From Bryobacterales bacterium (GTDB lineage Bacteria > Acidobacteriota > Terriglobia > Bryobacterales > Bryobacteraceae), in assembly GCA_016789785.1 (NCBI GenBank), contig JAEUQE010000045.1, positions 1 to 45,184 on the forward strand: DNA of 45,184 nt, read 5' to 3'. Below, in pieces: positions 1-8,817 of this stretch. Under the pieces are notes generated by a model. That model saw only the letters and a list, made by a program, of their open reading frames with translations. It was not told the origin of the DNA and searched no databases. The translations under genes were made by a program, and so were the position numbers. Every line of letters begins with the position of its first letter. The stretch's first letter is position 1.

Positions 1-646
1 GGGGAGCGAAAGGAGATCGGGCGGGCCGTTCAAGCAAGCTTCGCTGGAAGCGGTCCGGTTGAGCGCTAGCGTCGTGAGGGTGGCAACACCATTTGCGGCG
101 ACGCCCGCAAGGGCAGGATCCTGAGGGGCGAAAATCCCAAAGGGGAGCGGCAATCGGATAGGATTCAGCGGCCGGAGCGCCAGAGCGCAGGTTACGGGTT
201 GTGCGCGCGGTTTGCCGCAAGGCGAGCTGAAAAGCAACCGGGCCCGGTGGGAAACCAGCGGGATCGGGAGTGCAACAACCGAACGTGCCTGAGGCAGGTG
301 CTGCGGGAGCGCGAAGTGGAAAGCCAGGATCGTTGACCCGGCCGGGGCAAGAGTGAGAGCTTGCGTCCCTGTTGGCGAGAGAAAGGCGACCACGAGCGAT
401 CGGTTTCAATCGGTCTGGCCAGCAGGCGGACTCGGATGCGTTGAAGCGTAGTCGCCGAAAGCGATTGCGGGGAGCAGAAGAGAAAACGCCCGGTAGATCC
501 GATTGCCAGCTTCACGCCGGGTTAACACGGTGGGTGAACGGACTGCCGATGTGGGTCACTTGGAACCTTTTCCTTTTTCACCCTTCCATTTCATTCCCCT
601 TCGGAGTATTCTTTTCACGTAGACAGCTCTCATTGGAGGCAGCAGG
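1..646. other. No convincing gene; left-edge region
   Basis: No recognisable protein was found on either strand. A minus-strand frame is open from about 393 to the left edge, but its translation is rich in Ala, Leu and Pro, has almost no acidic or lysine residues, and matches no family I know. A 94-codon plus-strand frame overlapping the next gene is also unconvincing. The last 20 bases before 647 hold a good ribosome binding site (GGAGG, 635-639) for the NHL protein. The rest may be a decayed gene or an intergenic stretch. Confidence 0.4.
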
Positions 647-2722
647 ATGTTTCTGATTTGTCGCCGAGTGATCGCAGTTTCCTTCTTCTTTCTTCTTGTT
701 AGTGGCCCCTGCCAGGCAGACCGTTCCATTCACTCTTTCGCTGGACGCACCTGGCGTTTCGAAGTGCCAACGGGCTTGGCCGTGGATGCGCCCCTTGGCG
801 AAATCTCAGGTGTCGCCGGCGGTCCCGACGGCAGCATCTACCTTTCTGACAGCAGCAATCATGTCGTCGTCAAGATTGACCAATCCGGCGCATTGAAGAT
901 TGTCGCCGGCACGGGTTGGCCTGGGTTTTCCGGTGACGGCGGCCCCGCATCGCTCGCTGAATTGAACACGCCGCGAGGCATTCGGATTGGACCAGACGGT
1001 TCTCTCTACATCGCGGACTCCGGCAATATCCGCGTTCGGAGAGTGAATTCGGACGGTTCCATCGAGACAATCGCGGGAGGCAGGCTGACCTACCGCGAGG
1101 GCCTCCCCGCCACCGAAACCGGAATCCCGGCCGCATCCGATCTGGCCCTGGACGCGGCGGGCAACCTGTACATCGCGGGCAGTGGGATCTTCAAAGTCGC
1201 ACCTGATGGCATAGTCACGACCTTCGCCTACCCCGACATCCCGCGCGGGGCTCCCATTACCCCTCCGTCGCCCGGTCCCCTCGTCCGCAGCCCCGTCGCT
1301 CTTGCAATTGGCCCTCAGGGAGATGTTTACGTCGCCAATTATTCGGGCAGCGTCCAACGAATCACTCCCGCGGGTCAATCGAGAGAGATCTACAACTCCT
1401 TTCGCGCCACTGCCGGATCCCTTCGCCCCATAGGCGGACTCGCGCTTGATCTGGCCGGGAACGTCTATCTCAGCTTAACCTCCGAAAACCGGGTGGTGAT
1501 GCTCGGCACAGACGGCACTGAGCGCCTGGTCGCAGGTTCCGGGTCAGAGGGCTTCTCTGGCGACGGTGGTCCGGCAACCAACGCTCGGTTGAACGCGCCC
1601 CGGTCGCTTGCCTTCGATGCCAAGGGCTATCTGCTGGTGGCTGATACGGGCAACGGGCGCGCACGAGTGATTGATGAGAGACGGAACATCACTACCCTCG
1701 CTGGGAACGGACGGTATCGTGCATCGAACGATCTCCACCCGGCAACCAACGCGTCTCTCAAGTCTCCGCGTGGTGTGGCCGTCGACCCGGCCGGCGTCGT
1801 CTACATCGCCGATACGGGCCACCACCGCGTGCGGCGCGTTTCCCTGGATGGCTCGATCTCGACCGTCGCCGGCACCGGCGTGGCGGGCTTCCAAGGCGAA
1901 AACTCGCCCGCGATTGAGGCACGGCTCTATGAACCTGCGGGGGTCGCGGTCCACCCAGATGGCAGCATCCTGATCGCGGACCGCGCAAACCACAGGGTCC
2001 GCCGTTTCTCTCCTGGCGGTGCCATCCGCACCGCCGCCGGCAATGGCGGATTCGGCTACAGTGGGGATGGCCAACAAGCGACGCAAGCCGAGATGAGTCT
2101 GGTCGCCGGTCTCGCTACGGACCGCGCGGGCAACATTTACGTTGCGACCCACTCGGACGCGAATCCCCTTCGTAAAATCAGCCCCGATGGAATGGTGAGT
2201 TCGGTGCTCGGCACACCAGTACCACCCCCGCCCCCGGCCTTCATCCCGAACTCCATCACCCTGCCAGACCCTCGCTACGGTGTCGCGGTGGATCCCTCCG
2301 GCTCCCTCTACTTTTGCCAGAAGTGGGAACGCCGTGTCTATCGCATGTCGCCTCAGGGCGTCATCACCACCGTCGCCGGCACCGGAAACCCAGGTTACTC
2401 CGGAGATGGCGGCCCCGCCATCGCGGCAGACCTCGGGGCCCCCCAGAACATCGCCTTCGATAGGGATGGCAACCTCTACATCGCCGATCGCGCCAGCCGC
2501 CGCATCCGCAGAGTCGATACCTCGGGAATCATCTCAACTGTCGCGGGCAATGGCCGCCCCGGCCTCCCCACCGAGGGCGCGAACGCCTTGGACACTCCCA
2601 TCGGCGACCCCTATATGGTCGCAATTGGCCCGAACAATGAGATCTATATCGCCGACCCGGAAAACGACCGCGTCTGGGTCATACGCGAAAACAGAAAGCC
2701 TGGCTTACCACTGCCGGATTGA
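647..2722 (+). CDS. Secreted NHL-repeat beta-propeller protein
   Basis: The protein has 691 residues. A signal peptide (about residues 1-25, ending CQA) is followed by about twelve NHL-type units, each with a hydrophobic strand, a D-P-x-G turn, an 'x-Y-I-A-D' strand and an 'R-V-R-R' strand. Several units are followed by an 'AGTG..GFSGDGGPA' linker, as in large acidobacterial NHL proteins. Such propellers bind ligands or partners at the cell surface; no enzymatic role can be assigned. The ATG at 647 is supported by GGAGG seven bases upstream. The gene is convergent with the ABC permease remnant that follows. Its 3' part (2197-2333 and 2581-2722) is partly repeated at 3649-3922, so the copy number of this end has changed recently. 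The full-length copy appears intact. Confidence 0.85.
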   Translation: MFLICRRVIAVSFFFLLVSGPCQADRSIHSFAGRTWRFEVPTGLAVDAPLGEISGVAGGPDGSIYLSDSSNHVVVKIDQSGALKIVAGTGWPGFSGDGGPASLAELNTPRGIRIGPDGSLYIADSGNIRVRRVNSDGSIETIAGGRLTYREGLPATETGIPAASDLALDAAGNLYIAGSGIFKVAPDGIVTTFAYPDIPRGAPITPPSPGPLVRSPVALAIGPQGDVYVANYSGSVQRITPAGQSREIYNSFRATAGSLRPIGGLALDLAGNVYLSLTSENRVVMLGTDGTERLVAGSGSEGFSGDGGPATNARLNAPRSLAFDAKGYLLVADTGNGRARVIDERRNITTLAGNGRYRASNDLHPATNASLKSPRGVAVDPAGVVYIADTGHHRVRRVSLDGSISTVAGTGVAGFQGENSPAIEARLYEPAGVAVHPDGSILIADRANHRVRRFSPGGAIRTAAGNGGFGYSGDGQQATQAEMSLVAGLATDRAGNIYVATHSDANPLRKISPDGMVSSVLGTPVPPPPPAFIPNSITLPDPRYGVAVDPSGSLYFCQKWERRVYRMSPQGVITTVAGTGNPGYSGDGGPAIAADLGAPQNIAFDRDGNLYIADRASRRIRRVDTSGIISTVAGNGRPGLPTEGANALDTPIGDPYMVAIGPNNEIYIADPENDRVWVIRENRKPGLPLPD

Positions 2723-2723
2723 C

Positions 2724-2928
2724 TTACCCCTGCAGGATGGATGTAATCGGCGTCTCCGTCTGCGATAACTCCCGCAGATAGTACTCCTTCTGCTCGTTCG
2801 CGACTTTCAGTGCCGACTCCAGAAACATCCCGTACACCACCGCGCCCACACCCGCCAGCGCCGCCACAATCGCATAGAATACCCACTCCATCTCCCATGC
2901 GTCGCGCCCGAAATAGGCAAAAGCCTTG
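2724..2928 (-). pseudogene. Duplicated 3' end of the ABC permease gene
   Basis: This strand encodes the last 65 or so residues of the permease at 3924-5531, nearly identical at DNA level and at a constant offset of 1200 bases. Similarity stops at about 2925, inside a reading frame that then runs into unrelated sequence and could start at 2987. There is no room for the rest of a membrane protein, so this is a remnant and not a gene. It marks the left end of the duplication that brackets the ORF6N gene. Confidence 0.8.
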
Positions 2929-3077
2929 GCGAGGTTCGTTCGGGAGCGCTGGAAGGCAGCCCTGACATGCCGCCGCCGGGTTATCAACCCGATCTCTCAC
3001 ATCACACGGACATGCTGCCCTTCCCAGACTCCGGCGGGGATGCTATGCTTCCAGTGAAATCGTAACGCCACGCCTCA

Positions 3078-3632
3078 ATGCCCTCAAAACCCACTCCGCC
3101 GCTGCACGAGCGGCTACCTATCCCGCCCCAACTCATTGAACGCCGCATCTACCTGATCCGTGGCCACAAAGTCATGCTCGACTCCGACCTAGCCGAGTTG
3201 TACGGTGTAGCCACGGGCAACCTGAACCTCGCTGTGCGCCGTAATCGAAACCGTTTCCCTGAGGACTTCATGTTCCAACTCACGGTTGAGGAGCACGATT
3301 CTTTGCTCTTGCAGTTTGCAAGAGCAAAAGGTCGTGGCGGTCGTCGGACACCACCCTATGCGTTCACCCAGGAAGGCGTGTCCATGCTCTCGTCGGTCTT
3401 AAACAGTGACCGCGCGGTGCAGGTCAACATCGCTATCATGCGCGCTTTCGTAAAGCTGCGTGAGGTGATGGCTAGCCACAAAGACTTGGCGCACAAGATA
3501 GAAGCGCTTGAACGCAAGTACCAAGACCACGACGAAGAGATCCAAATCATCTTCCAGGCCATCAAAAAGCTCCTTGAGCCACCCGCGAACCCGAAATTCC
3601 GTATCGGCTTTCGGACTAGCGACAACCGGTAG
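3078..3632 (+). CDS. ORF6N-domain DNA-binding protein
   Basis: The protein has 184 residues. Residues about 19-105 match the ORF6N domain (KilA-N related, common in phages and mobile islands): an 'R-x-I-Y-L-I-R-G-x-K-V-M-L-D-x-D-L-A-x-L-Y' start, 'N-R-N-R-F-P-x-D-F-M-F-Q-L' and 'G-R-G-G-R-R-x-x-P-Y-A-F-T-x-x-G-V-S-M-L'. A coiled-coil tail follows at about 130-165. The family is thought to bind DNA; the target is unknown. The ATG has no clear ribosome binding site. The gene lies alone in a unique stretch of about 720 bases, flanked by partial copies of the NHL gene end and the permease gene end, so it probably arrived with the duplication. Its coding sequence contains a perfect 12-bp inverted repeat (3302-3328). 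Confidence 0.8.
   Translation: MPSKPTPPLHERLPIPPQLIERRIYLIRGHKVMLDSDLAELYGVATGNLNLAVRRNRNRFPEDFMFQLTVEEHDSLLLQFARAKGRGGRRTPPYAFTQEGVSMLSSVLNSDRAVQVNIAIMRAFVKLREVMASHKDLAHKIEALERKYQDHDEEIQIIFQAIKKLLEPPANPKFRIGFRTSDNR
3302..3328. repeat. Perfect 12-bp inverted repeat within the ORF6N gene
   Basis: TTTGCTCTTGCA (3302-3313) and its exact reverse complement (3317-3328) are separated by three bases. The palindrome lies in the coding region, over codons encoding the segment just before the conserved G-R-G-G-R-R motif. It would form a strong hairpin in either DNA or RNA. Confidence 0.9.
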
Positions 3633-3648
3633 GCTTTCGGCTCCGTCT

Positions 3649-3922
3649 GAGTTCGGTGCTCGGTATTACGAATACCACGCCCGCCCCCGGCCTTTCATCG
3701 CCAATTACGTGGTCCTACCAGAGACTCAGTACGGCGTCGCTGTGGATCCATCCGGCTCCCTCCACTTCTGCCAGACCTGCGAACGCCTTGGACACTCCCA
3801 TCGGCGACCCATACATGGTCGCCATCGGTCCGAACAACGAGATCTACGTCGCCGACCCGGAAAACGACCGCATCTGGGTCATACGCGAAAACCGAAAGCC
3901 GGGTCTACCCCTGCCGGATTGA
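3649..3922 (+). pseudogene. Decayed copy of the NHL gene 3' end
   Basis: Bases 3649-3787 align with 2197-2333 and bases 3781-3922 align with 2581-2722 of the intact NHL gene. The missing 254 bases lie between two copies of GAACGCC (2327-2333 and 2581-2587), and one copy remains at the join (3781-3787). This fits a deletion between short direct repeats. Because 254 is not a multiple of three, the frame is broken. The first part is more diverged (point changes and a small indel) than the second. Confidence 0.85.
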
Positions 3923-3923
3923 C

Positions 3924-5531
3924 TTACCCCTGCAGGATGGATGTAATTGGCGTCTCCGTCTGCGATAACTCGCGCAGATAGTATTCCTTCTGCTCGTTCG
4001 CGACTTTCAATGCCGACTCCAGAAACATCCCGTACACCACCGCACCCACACCCGCCAGCGCTGCCACAATCGCATAGAATACCCACTCCATCTCCCATGC
4101 ATCCCGCGCGAAATAGGCAAACGCAAACGGCGCACCGATGAGCGGATAGATCAGTAACAACAGAAATCGAAAACGCCCCGGGTTCCCGCGCTTCCAACTC
4201 TGGTTCGGATCCACCGGCTTCGGATACTTGAACGAACTCCAGTTCCCGATCCCCAGCAGATACGTCAGAATGGCCAGCGCCACCAGATACCCATCCAGCG
4301 CCACCTGCACCGACCTCATAAATCCCACCGCGAAACACACCGCCGTGATCATCATCAGTTCCAGCAGCACCAGCGCGACTGCCGCGATATTCTTCGCCAC
4401 CAGCACATCCACAATCGGTACCGGCGCCAGCAGATAAAACGAAACCGCGCTCCGGTCAAAACCAAAATAATTCCAAATCAGTGCATCACTCAGAAGTAAC
4501 ATCGCATAAGCGCATACAATCACGAAGAAATGGTCCGGTGCGAAACGGCCCCGGTACTGCATCGGAAACCAGATCAGAATTCCGAACGTAAACCCCATCA
4601 GAAACAACAGCCGGAACGAAGAGGAACGGAAAAGCGTGCGGAACTCTTTCTCCACCATCACCGCCACCGGGTCCCGCAGCCAGCTTCCAGGAAGACGGAA
4701 CAGCCAATCACGCCAGCCGGCGGCAGACACCTTCCCGCCCGAAGCCCGCGCCGCCTCCTCGTCGAAATGCAGACCCTTCTCGAACATCCATCGCCCGAAT
4801 CCATACGCCACCGCCGTCCATACCACCACACCCACCCAGTTCCGCCAACCCAGATCGCCGGTCACAATGTGCGCCGTCGCCGTCCACGGCCACACCACAC
4901 TCGGTAGATCCTTCAGCAGCGCACCGAGCCGGCGCGCCCCCTGCGACATCAGCACCACCTGCGGAAGCGCCGCCATCAACGCAATGGCCAACACCGTCAG
5001 TTCCCGCGTCTTCTTCTGCGAAAAGAACCGCACCAGCGCTTCCCGCACGCCCGCCGCCAGGAACAGGTTGAATGCCAGAAACGGCACAAACACGATCGCG
5101 GGCCATAGCGGCAACACCGGACTCCGCGCCAGACCCACCGTCATCCCCGCCAGCAGGATGATCATCTCGAGCCCGGTGCTCAGGCGCAGCAGCACCTCAA
5201 GCTGAAACAACTGCGAATGCGGCACCGGATACACCCGCAGCCGCTTGATCTCCAATGACGCGCCCGTGCTCACCATCAGCACGGGAATCACCTGCCAGTA
5301 CAGCAGCGCAATCAGCAACCCGCCTGCAAGAAAGCTGTAAGCACGCTCGGTATTCGTCGTCTCGCTGAGAAAAAGCACGGCTGCCGCCGCGGCCATGCCC
5401 CATAGCCCGTACCAGACGGCGCTCCCGATCGCCACCGCGACCATGCTGCCTTTGCGGGCCCTCGGAAAGACGTTCCACAAACTTCGCCACTGCGCCCACA
5501 GGATCGCCCGAGCCTGGCCGCTCAGAGCCAT
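3924..5531 (-). CDS. ABC-2-like exporter permease
   Basis: The 535-residue protein is very hydrophobic, with many predicted membrane helices spread over its whole length (for example around residues 33-60, 75-95, 120-150, 170-195, 310-345 and 480-500). It has no ATPase motifs. Its start overlaps the stop of the upstream ATPase gene by 10 bases, so the two are almost surely co-translated as one exporter. The substrate cannot be deduced. The last 340 bases of the gene region are duplicated at 2581-2925. The permease is longer than simple ABC-2 subunits (about 250-400 residues) and may combine two sets of helices. Confidence 0.8.
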   Translation of the reverse strand: MALSGQARAILWAQWRSLWNVFPRARKGSMVAVAIGSAVWYGLWGMAAAAAVLFLSETTNTERAYSFLAGGLLIALLYWQVIPVLMVSTGASLEIKRLRVYPVPHSQLFQLEVLLRLSTGLEMIILLAGMTVGLARSPVLPLWPAIVFVPFLAFNLFLAAGVREALVRFFSQKKTRELTVLAIALMAALPQVVLMSQGARRLGALLKDLPSVVWPWTATAHIVTGDLGWRNWVGVVVWTAVAYGFGRWMFEKGLHFDEEAARASGGKVSAAGWRDWLFRLPGSWLRDPVAVMVEKEFRTLFRSSSFRLLFLMGFTFGILIWFPMQYRGRFAPDHFFVIVCAYAMLLLSDALIWNYFGFDRSAVSFYLLAPVPIVDVLVAKNIAAVALVLLELMMITAVCFAVGFMRSVQVALDGYLVALAILTYLLGIGNWSSFKYPKPVDPNQSWKRGNPGRFRFLLLLIYPLIGAPFAFAYFARDAWEMEWVFYAIVAALAGVGAVVYGMFLESALKVANEQKEYYLRELSQTETPITSILQG

Positions 5532-6280
5532 TCCAACGCTTCCTTCTGCCGTGTACCGCCCACCGCGCGCACGAACAGGTCCTCCAGCGTCTCACTGCCC
5601 AGCCGCAGCTCCGCCATCGAGTTCTCCATGATCAGCTTGCCCTGATGGATGATCGCCACACGGTCACACAAACGTTCCACCACTTCCAGCACATGCGACG
5701 TCAGAAACACCGTCGCCCCTCGCCGCACCTGTTCGAGCAGCAGATCCTTCATCATGCGCGCACCCACGGCGTCCACGCCTTCAAACGGCTCATCCATCAG
5801 AAAAAGCTCGGGCCTGTGAATCATCGACGCGGCCATGGCCACGCGCTTTCGCATGCCCTTGGAGTACTCGCCCACCAGTTGCCGGGAAGCGCCGTCCAAT
5901 TCAAAAAGCTGCAGCAACTCCACCGCCCGGTCCCGCGCAACGCCCCGGTCCAGACGGTACATCCGGCCCACAAATTCAAGGAATTCGAACCCCGTCAGTT
6001 GCTCGAAAAGCAGCGTTTCGTCGGGCACCAGCCCAATCCGGGCCTTGATGTCGATCTCCGATTGCGGCATCGGCAACCCGAGCATCTCAATCGACCCCGA
6101 CGTCGGAGGCGCAAGGCCCATCAGCATCTTGATGGTCGTCGTCTTCCCCGCCCCATTCGGCCCGAGAAACCCAAAGAAACATCCCCGCGGCACCGTCAGA
6201 TTCAGGCCGTCCACCGCCGCCTTCTGCCCGTAGTGTTTCCTCAGTTCGCTGATCCGAATCGCTGGCGAGCCTTCCATCAC
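5522..6280 (-). CDS. ABC transporter ATP-binding protein
   Basis: The 252-residue protein is a standard ABC ATPase. It shows Walker A (GPNGAGKTTT, near residue 40), a Q-loop region with 'DETLLFEQLTGFE', a signature variant 'EYSKGMRKR', Walker B 'LFLMDEP' and the H-loop 'TSH'. 'YSKGM' instead of LSGGQ is usual for CcmA/NatA-like drug or sodium exporters. It drives the permease encoded directly downstream. The start is GTG at 6280 or ATG at 6277; both overlap the stop codon of the upstream hydrolase gene, so the three genes likely form one transcript. Confidence 0.9.
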   Translation of the reverse strand: MMEGSPAIRISELRKHYGQKAAVDGLNLTVPRGCFFGFLGPNGAGKTTTIKMLMGLAPPTSGSIEMLGLPMPQSEIDIKARIGLVPDETLLFEQLTGFEFLEFVGRMYRLDRGVARDRAVELLQLFELDGASRQLVGEYSKGMRKRVAMAASMIHRPELFLMDEPFEGVDAVGARMMKDLLLEQVRRGATVFLTSHVLEVVERLCDRVAIIHQGKLIMENSMAELRLGSETLEDLFVRAVGGTRQKEALEWL

Positions 6281-7428
6281 GCTCCTAGATGCTTGGCCAG
6301 GAAGGGAATGCCGCGAACGCCGTGCCAGGCATGTTCGCCTTCAAAGACCTCACTCTCCAATCGGCCGCTTGCGCCCATCACTTCATACACCCGCTTCACC
6401 TTGGCGAAGCTCTCCCGAAACGCCTCGATCGGGAAAATGTCGTCCTTCGTTCCGGACTCCGCGAAAAAAGGCCGCGGCGCAATCAACCCCGCCACATCGT
6501 GCATTTCCGCCCACTCCAGAATCCCCGGAACGTAGTTGTCGATGCAATGGGCGATCGAGAAGATGCTGTCCCGGAAGGTGTTCAGATAGCCGCTCGCGAA
6601 CGCCGCACGAATGCGCGGTTCCAGCGCCGCCGAAAACACCGTGATCGTTCCGCCGCCCGAAATGCCAGTCACGCCGATGCGCTTTGAATCGATATCCGGA
6701 CGCGTTTCCAGATAGTCGATCGTGCGCATCACGTCGCGCACCCGCCACCCGATCATCGTCTCCCCAAGCAGCAGAGCCGCTCCGGCCGTTGGCTGGCATG
6801 CCGACCGTCCCAATCCGCCCTTGCTCGTTCGCGCATCCCTGCGGCACCCGAACGCCATTTGCTCAATGGCCACCGCCGTCATGCCCTTCTCCACTACCTG
6901 GATCGCGAAGTCGTGCTGATACCCGGCCTTGTCCGTGCGGTCCCGGCCCTTATCGTCGATACCCACGATATCGTCCACGCCCCGCCCGTGCCCCGGCAGG
7001 CAGATGACCGCCGGGTGCTGCGATTGGCCGTTCTTCGGAGTAAGTATGTACCCCAACACCCCGAGCCCCGGCCTGCTGGTAAATACGAATTTCTCCCGCC
7101 GGTAACCAGGAAATTCCCGAGTTTCCAGGATTTTCGCATCCAGCGCCTCGGACTTGTCCAGCGCCGCCAGACCCACTAACTCGGCCACCTTCGGGCGTAG
7201 TTTCTTCTGCCACGCCTCTGCCTGCTTCGCCGACCCCGCCTGAAACCGCAGTTTCATCGGCGCCTGCGCGTAGCGCTGCTGGGTCCACGCCACCGGATCA
7301 AAGTCTTTCGGAGAGACCTTCCCCTCAAACCCGTCCAGCGCGCCCGTGTATTTCGCCGCTGGCTGCGCGAACGCACTTACTCCAATCGCACCCAGCCCCA
7401 CCTGTCTGCGAGTCAGTTTCCCGGGCAT
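6277..7428 (-). CDS. Exported alpha/beta hydrolase (acetyl-xylan-esterase/dienelactone-hydrolase-like)
   Basis: The protein has 383 residues. An N-terminal 'TRRQVGLGAIGVSAFA' looks like a Tat-type signal. The hydrolase fold follows, with the nucleophile elbow G-I-S-G-G-G near residue 255, a probable catalytic Asp in 'GTKDDIFP' and His in 'GEHAWHG'. The family cleaves esters, often acetyl groups on plant polysaccharides; the exact substrate here is unknown. The stop overlaps the start of the ABC ATPase gene. The start lies one base after the stop of the upstream CpaF-like gene, suggesting a polycistronic message. Confidence 0.8.
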   Translation of the reverse strand: MPGKLTRRQVGLGAIGVSAFAQPAAKYTGALDGFEGKVSPKDFDPVAWTQQRYAQAPMKLRFQAGSAKQAEAWQKKLRPKVAELVGLAALDKSEALDAKILETREFPGYRREKFVFTSRPGLGVLGYILTPKNGQSQHPAVICLPGHGRGVDDIVGIDDKGRDRTDKAGYQHDFAIQVVEKGMTAVAIEQMAFGCRRDARTSKGGLGRSACQPTAGAALLLGETMIGWRVRDVMRTIDYLETRPDIDSKRIGVTGISGGGTITVFSAALEPRIRAAFASGYLNTFRDSIFSIAHCIDNYVPGILEWAEMHDVAGLIAPRPFFAESGTKDDIFPIEAFRESFAKVKRVYEVMGASGRLESEVFEGEHAWHGVRGIPFLAKHLGA

Positions 7429-7429
7429 G

Positions 7430-8773
7430 TTACAGATTCACTTCCACCACTTCGTCAAAGATATCTTTCGGGAGCGAGATACCCGCCACCTGGATCCGCT
7501 CCATGATCTTCGGCGTGTAACCCGTCCAGCGGAACCGCCCCTGCACTTTGCCGGCATCGCTCACGCCCGTGCGGTCGAAAAAGAAGATGTCGCGCGTCAC
7601 CACACGGTCCTCTTCCACGCCGGTAACTTCGGAAATACTGATGATCTTGCGCGACCCGTCCTGCATGCGCGTCACCTGCAGCACCAGCTTGATCGCGCCC
7701 GCAAGCTGCTGCACAATCACGCGGTTCGGAATCTCCAGGTCCGCCATCAGGATCATCGCTTCCAATCGGGAGAACGCGTCCTTCGGAGTATTCGCGTGGA
7801 TGGTCGTCATCGAACCCTCCACACCGGTGTTCATCGCCTGCAGCATGTCCAACGCTTCCGCGCCGCGGCACTCGCCCACGATGATGCGGTCCGGACGCAT
7901 ACGCAACGCGGTCCGCAATAACTGGCGCTGATTGATCCCGCCCGACTTGTTCACATTCGGCGGGCGCGTCTCGAACTTCACCACGTGCCGCTGCTGCAAC
8001 TGCAACTCCGCCGTATCCTCAATCGTCACGATCCGCTCATCCTCCGGAATGAACCGCGACATCGCGTTCAACGTCGTCGTCTTACCGGAACCCGTTCCGC
8101 CCGAAATCAGAATCGACGCCTTCGACTGCACACACGCCGCCAGAAACCGCAGCATCGATTGCGTAATCGTCTTGTTCGCGGTCATCTCGTCCGACGTGAT
8201 CACGTGCCGTCCGAAGCGGCGAATCGAGAGCGCCGGTCCATCCAGCGCCAGCGGCGGAATGATCGCATTCACGCGCGACCCGTCGAGCAGCCGCGCGTCC
8301 ACAATCGGCTGCGCTTCGTCAATGCGGCGCCCCACCTGCGACACGATCTTCTCGATAATGTGCAGCAGGTGCTGATTGTCCTTGAAGCGGATCGGGCTCA
8401 GCGACAGCTTGCCGCCGCGCTCGATGTAGACCTTGTTGTAGCCGTTGACAAGAATATCCGAGATCGAGGGCTCCTTCAGCAGCGGCTCCAGCGGCCCCAA
8501 CCCCAGCACTTCATCCAGCACCTCCTCCACCATCTTGTTGGCTTCGGCGGTGGTCATCGGCAACCGCTCGTCTTCCAGCAGACGTTCCACCACGCGCCCG
8601 ATCTCGGCCCGCACCCGGTCCTTCGGCAGCGACGACACCTTGTCCAGATTCAAAACGCCGATGAGCTTCTTGTGGATCTCGGACTTCAGTTCGAAGTAGC
8701 GGTCAGCCGTGCGGACGGGGCCCGCCGGACCGGCAGCCGGCCTCGGGGGCAAAGATCGGAAGTTGCTACCCAC
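7430..8773 (-). CDS. cpaF: CpaF/TadA-type secretion ATPase
   Basis: The 447-residue protein is a type II/IV secretion (Tad pilus) ATPase. An N-terminal helical domain (about 25-130) precedes the RecA-like core with Walker A 'GGTGSGKTTTLNA' (near residue 225), an Asp box 'IVTIEDTAEL', Walker B 'RPDRIIVGECRG' and a His box 'GSMTTIHANTP'. CpaF energises assembly of Flp/Tad pili. No other tad gene (tadB, tadC, cpaB, flp) lies in this window, so it is an orphan here. The start is GTG at 8773, with AAGGAG seven bases upstream. The gene is divergent from the sulfatase gene, with only about 44 bases between the two starts. Confidence 0.9.
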   Translation of the reverse strand: MGSNFRSLPPRPAAGPAGPVRTADRYFELKSEIHKKLIGVLNLDKVSSLPKDRVRAEIGRVVERLLEDERLPMTTAEANKMVEEVLDEVLGLGPLEPLLKEPSISDILVNGYNKVYIERGGKLSLSPIRFKDNQHLLHIIEKIVSQVGRRIDEAQPIVDARLLDGSRVNAIIPPLALDGPALSIRRFGRHVITSDEMTANKTITQSMLRFLAACVQSKASILISGGTGSGKTTTLNAMSRFIPEDERIVTIEDTAELQLQQRHVVKFETRPPNVNKSGGINQRQLLRTALRMRPDRIIVGECRGAEALDMLQAMNTGVEGSMTTIHANTPKDAFSRLEAMILMADLEIPNRVIVQQLAGAIKLVLQVTRMQDGSRKIISISEVTGVEEDRVVTRDIFFFDRTGVSDAGKVQGRFRWTGYTPKIMERIQVAGISLPKDIFDEVVEVNL

Positions 8774-8817
8774 GGAATCTCCTTGGAATAATCGAGTTGC
8801 CTTTCATTATACGGCTC

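Noticed and set aside
1..393. A minus-strand open frame running off the left edge
   Set aside because: Composition is unlike a real protein, and no family or start signal could be supported. The missing left part prevents a firm decision.
2724..2987. An 87-codon frame that could be called a small membrane protein
   Set aside because: It is the copied last part of the ABC permease gene joined to unrelated sequence, not an independent gene.
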